From Straminergon stramineum (Eukaryota; Streptophyta; Bryopsida; Hypnales; Calliergonaceae), in contig OY987269.1 in NCBI GenBank assembly GCA_963920665.1, positions 16,308,501-16,372,500 of the forward strand: a DNA stretch of 64,000 bases, in the 5' to 3' direction. Shown one piece after another: positions 61,198 to 64,000 of the stretch. Position 1 is the stretch's first letter, and each line of letters starts with the position of its first letter. The notes below the pieces were generated by a model. The model did not search any database, was not told the DNA's origin, and was given only the letters and a program-made list of their open reading frames with translations. The position numbers were made by a program, and so were the translations under genes.

Positions 61198-61858
61198 TTA
61201 ACATCTAAACATATATTGCCCAAGGCAATATATTTCAGTGTTGGCTAAACTTGGAGGTTAAACAAAATCTCATCACAATACAATTTGGGTAGTTTTTTTA
61301 ATTGAATATTTTCTAAAGTCTAATTTAAGCATTCAAAATCTGATTTTCAAAGAATGTTTATGATTTTCCCTATTGTAGATTTTGTGCATGGGGATTCATT
61401 GCAAATCTTGATTTTTGGTGAAAGGCTTTTCGAGATGAGCCTCAACAACATTGGATCTGGGAGAAAATCATATAAGAAATTCAAGTAAAAAAATTGCCTA
61501 GTAGATTTGGAGAAGCCATAAATGGATTATGATAATCCATGTTACTATTTTAAGCTAATATTATTATCATGACTTCAATTTAGATTTGACATGTAAAAGG
61601 GGATTCAAAGATTTCATAGTACTTTGACTACTTTCACAATTTGAACACCCTCTTGATCAAACATTATAATCTTTAATCTAGAAGTAATGTTGTTGGGTTT
61701 TCTTTTCCTATGTGATCCATAACATGTCTAGTTTGAATTTGTATGAATTGTTTGTTTTGAAATTGATCAAACTTATCAAAACATGGACTTTTTGTTTATT
61801 TTTGAGCAAACTTGTACTGAAGAAGCTCAAAAAAGGTCTTGGGTAAGTAACGGTTTAA
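61198..61858 (+). mobile_element. TTAA TIR element family A, copy 4 (about 661 bp)
   Basis: The left end is TTAACATCTAAACATATATT then GCCCAAGGC. The right end is AAAAAGGTCTTGGGTAAGTA then ACGGTTTAA. The interior matches family A (GGGGATTCATTGCAAATCTT, TTTAGATTTGACATGTAAAA, CCTCTTGATCAAACATTA). Confidence 0.65.
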
Positions 61859-62792
61859 CATTGCCTTGTAGTCCAACGTTGCATTCTTGAACAAATTGAA
61901 GTGAATATGATCCTTTGACCTCCATTGCATTAAGACTCGTAATAGTCCCAAATTGCTGTAAATTGAAGTATGACCAAATGTGCCTAGATATTGGAATTAA
62001 ATTATTATTTCTTGTACACTACTATCACCAAGAATGCAAAGATGGATATATTTTAGAGCATGGATATAGATAGTAGGAGAAGGGATTGATGAATCTAAGG
62101 AGAATTTCAAATTGTGCTGTGCCATTTCCATAGTTTTTTTCTTAAGTATGATATGAGGTAGCTTGATCTTTATATTTTTTGTCTTTTAGTTTGCTTCTAA
62201 TGGGTTCTATGTCAATTGTCCAATTTTCAAATCCTAATTTAATGCATCATTCTAGTCAAGGGTGATTGCAAAAAAAACTTCACTTTTTTTGATTAAAAAT
62301 GCAGTTTCTAGTCATAGGACTAGTAGTACTACAAAGAACTATCAATTCTATGTGTCTACAATGCGCTTGTAAATCTAAACCATCAATTCAGGGCGCTTGC
62401 AGATCTTCACTGTCAATTAGTACTATGCAATACTATGTAGTACTATAGACCACTCCTGGTACTACAAAAGCCATTGGCAACAAAAAATAGCAAAAAAAGG
62501 GTTTATTGAATTTTTCATTTTTAGTAATTCAAAAAAAATTCAAAAAATTCCATTAAAAAGAATGAATTTTTCTAGAGTAGACTATGCTTGCATTGCACCA
62601 AAAAATTCATGTAGGAAATTTTTTCCCTCTTCGTAGCCTTTGCGCAAAGGAAGGTCAGTTTGACCCCATATGTGCAACCAACATGTTTCTATTTTCACAA
62701 AAACTCTTCCTCAATCCTAATAAAGGTAGTACACCTCCAATATATCCAATTTGTGGCTTCCAATTTGTATTCTTGAGTCAAAAATAGTACTA

Positions 62793-62805
62793 CCCCCCCC
62801 CCCCC
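62793..62805. repeat. C13 homopolymer
   Basis: Thirteen consecutive C. Similar G runs occur at 45327-45335 (G9) and 45730-45739 (G10). Prone to length error in sequencing. Confidence 0.95.
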
Positions 62806-63600
62806 AATGGCCCAAATAGACATCCAATCGGGAATAGGTTAAAAATAGTAAAATAATTTTTAAAAATTTGAAAAAATTAGGGAATGTTTAAAACTGCCGC
62901 ATCTACCTTCTTGCAATCACCCTCAAAGAGATTTTTGATGCGCTTCTAATCACAAGTTCTAATTTTATACCAAACGAAAGATAGAAATATATTTAGTGAG
63001 TCATTTAGAGTGTTGCATGGATGATGCTCTAAACCTGGTCCAACTCCTCAAGCATTCCCTTGCACTCTATGAGCTTATGAATTAGTCTTCCTATAGCATC
63101 ACATATTTTGGCTGTGGAGTTTGTGATCCAAGTCGGGTCAAATTTTTCAATTATGTTTCAATTCATTGGTCTCCTACACATACATAGTAGGACTTGAAAC
63201 CACTTGAAGTCTCAAAGACTATTTAGCCTAACCTGTGTTTGGGATTTAGTAAAGGTAGATGTATCATTAGTAGACTTCACCCAACTGTAGAATGATAGAA
63301 GAGATAACTCAAACACAAATCACAAAGAGCTAATGAAGGAGCGCTTTGTATCCATTCTCTGAAGATTGAAAATGGGGTGAAGAAGGTGTGACTACCCATA
63401 TTATGTACCTTCATATCGTAATCTTTTATATATGTACTGTGTATAGAATTGTACGGACTTACAAAATTTATTGTGTGTTATTGGTGGTTTAGTCTTATGG
63501 TCTTATGATTATCCAGCAGTTGTCTTATGGTGCTCCACATTTGAAAGTCTATTGATTAGTGACTCTGTAGTTTCAGTACGTATAAGTTCATTGGTCTCCT

Positions 63601-64000
63601 ATATACATACAGTATGAGTTTTTTATTCCATATCGTGCCGGAAGGTAGATTTCCCAGAAGAGCAGATCGAACGGGGAGGCCATTGATGTTGTCAGGCAAG
63701 TTCTGAGTGTGTGCGTAAATTACAAATCAGTTTCACTCGCTTAATCTGGCTAACCGCAGCAGTCAACTGATGCAATAGAAATCGCTCAATCCATGCATCG
63801 ATATCATCAGGCAGGTGAGACAATCATGCATTTCCAGTTGATGACTCCAGCTAGGAAAAATGTTGTTGACCAGTTTCTTTCTTCACGAGCTAGCTAGAAA
63901 TTGCCGTGGACTGAGCTGTTTGTCCGGGTTTTCCACAACCGGTAGCTAGATCGATGTCACTGACTGGGAGTTTCTTGTTTGATTAAGCACGGAAGTTGAC
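63601..64000. other. Trailing segment, gene-flank-like composition
   Basis: GC content rises from about 63630 to the window end, as around the genes at the other side of the tract. This may be the flank of another gene beyond the window. No coding region is recognisable. Confidence 0.3.

Larger units (their letters stand above)
36041..63600. other. Long AT-rich repeat tract, no gene recognised
   Basis: About 27.5 kb in which no ORF longer than about 110 codons is seen and none resembles a protein family. Content that I can support (TIR elements, tandem arrays, dispersed repeat pairs) is listed separately. The spaces between them look like older copies of the same kinds of sequence. No tRNA, rRNA or retrotransposon polymerase gene was recognised. 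Confidence 0.6.

Overview
This is a nuclear segment of a plant genome. Supporting evidence: spliced genes with canonical GT-AG introns, plant-specific families (plant CNGC channel, LPR-type multicopper oxidase, plant MATE/DTX transporters, THO1/HPR1), a few short TTTAGGG telomere-type runs, and long AT-rich repeat tracts. Intronless MATE genes and a THO1 gene with a single very large exon make me lean towards a non-seed land plant, perhaps a bryophyte. That placement is inference only.

Five protein-coding genes are supported. THO1/HPR1 (mRNA export) is on + at 2688-5067, in two exons. A MATE/DTX transporter is on + at 6388-7965, intronless. A cyclic-nucleotide-gated channel is on - at 18698-12283; I could rebuild 9 exons with consistent phases, giving 747 aa. 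A second MATE/DTX paralogue is on + at 27428-28999, intronless and roughly 80% identical by eye to the first. An LPR1-like multicopper ferroxidase is on - at 33709-30333, with 3 exons and 581 aa. They are independent transcription units, not an operon: mRNA export, small-molecule efflux, Ca2+/cation signalling and iron oxidation at the cell surface.

Layout: 1-35 kb is the gene-bearing half, interrupted at about 20.1-26.1 kb by an AT-rich gene-free block. From about 35.4 to 63.6 kb I see no gene. That part is AT-rich repeat sequence: tandem arrays (111-bp, 174-bp, about 265-bp and about 325-bp periods), diverged dispersed repeats, and a family of terminal-inverted-repeat elements.

The two observations I consider most worth following are these. 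(1) Intron 2 of the CNGC gene looks like a recent intron gain by tandem duplication of an exonic AGGT-containing segment: both splice sites lie in the two copies of the same coding sequence. (2) A set of short elements, 79 to about 950 bp, begin TTAACCCCTAA and end with its inverse. They have TTAA at both ends and no other visible target duplication, the arrangement of piggyBac-type non-autonomous elements. I see no transposase. Other notable points are a decayed duplicate of the THO1 intron/last-exon junction at about 9 kb, an unusual AQT pore triplet in the CNGC, and a G-poor 2-kb tract studded with ACAATTTGTC-like motifs.
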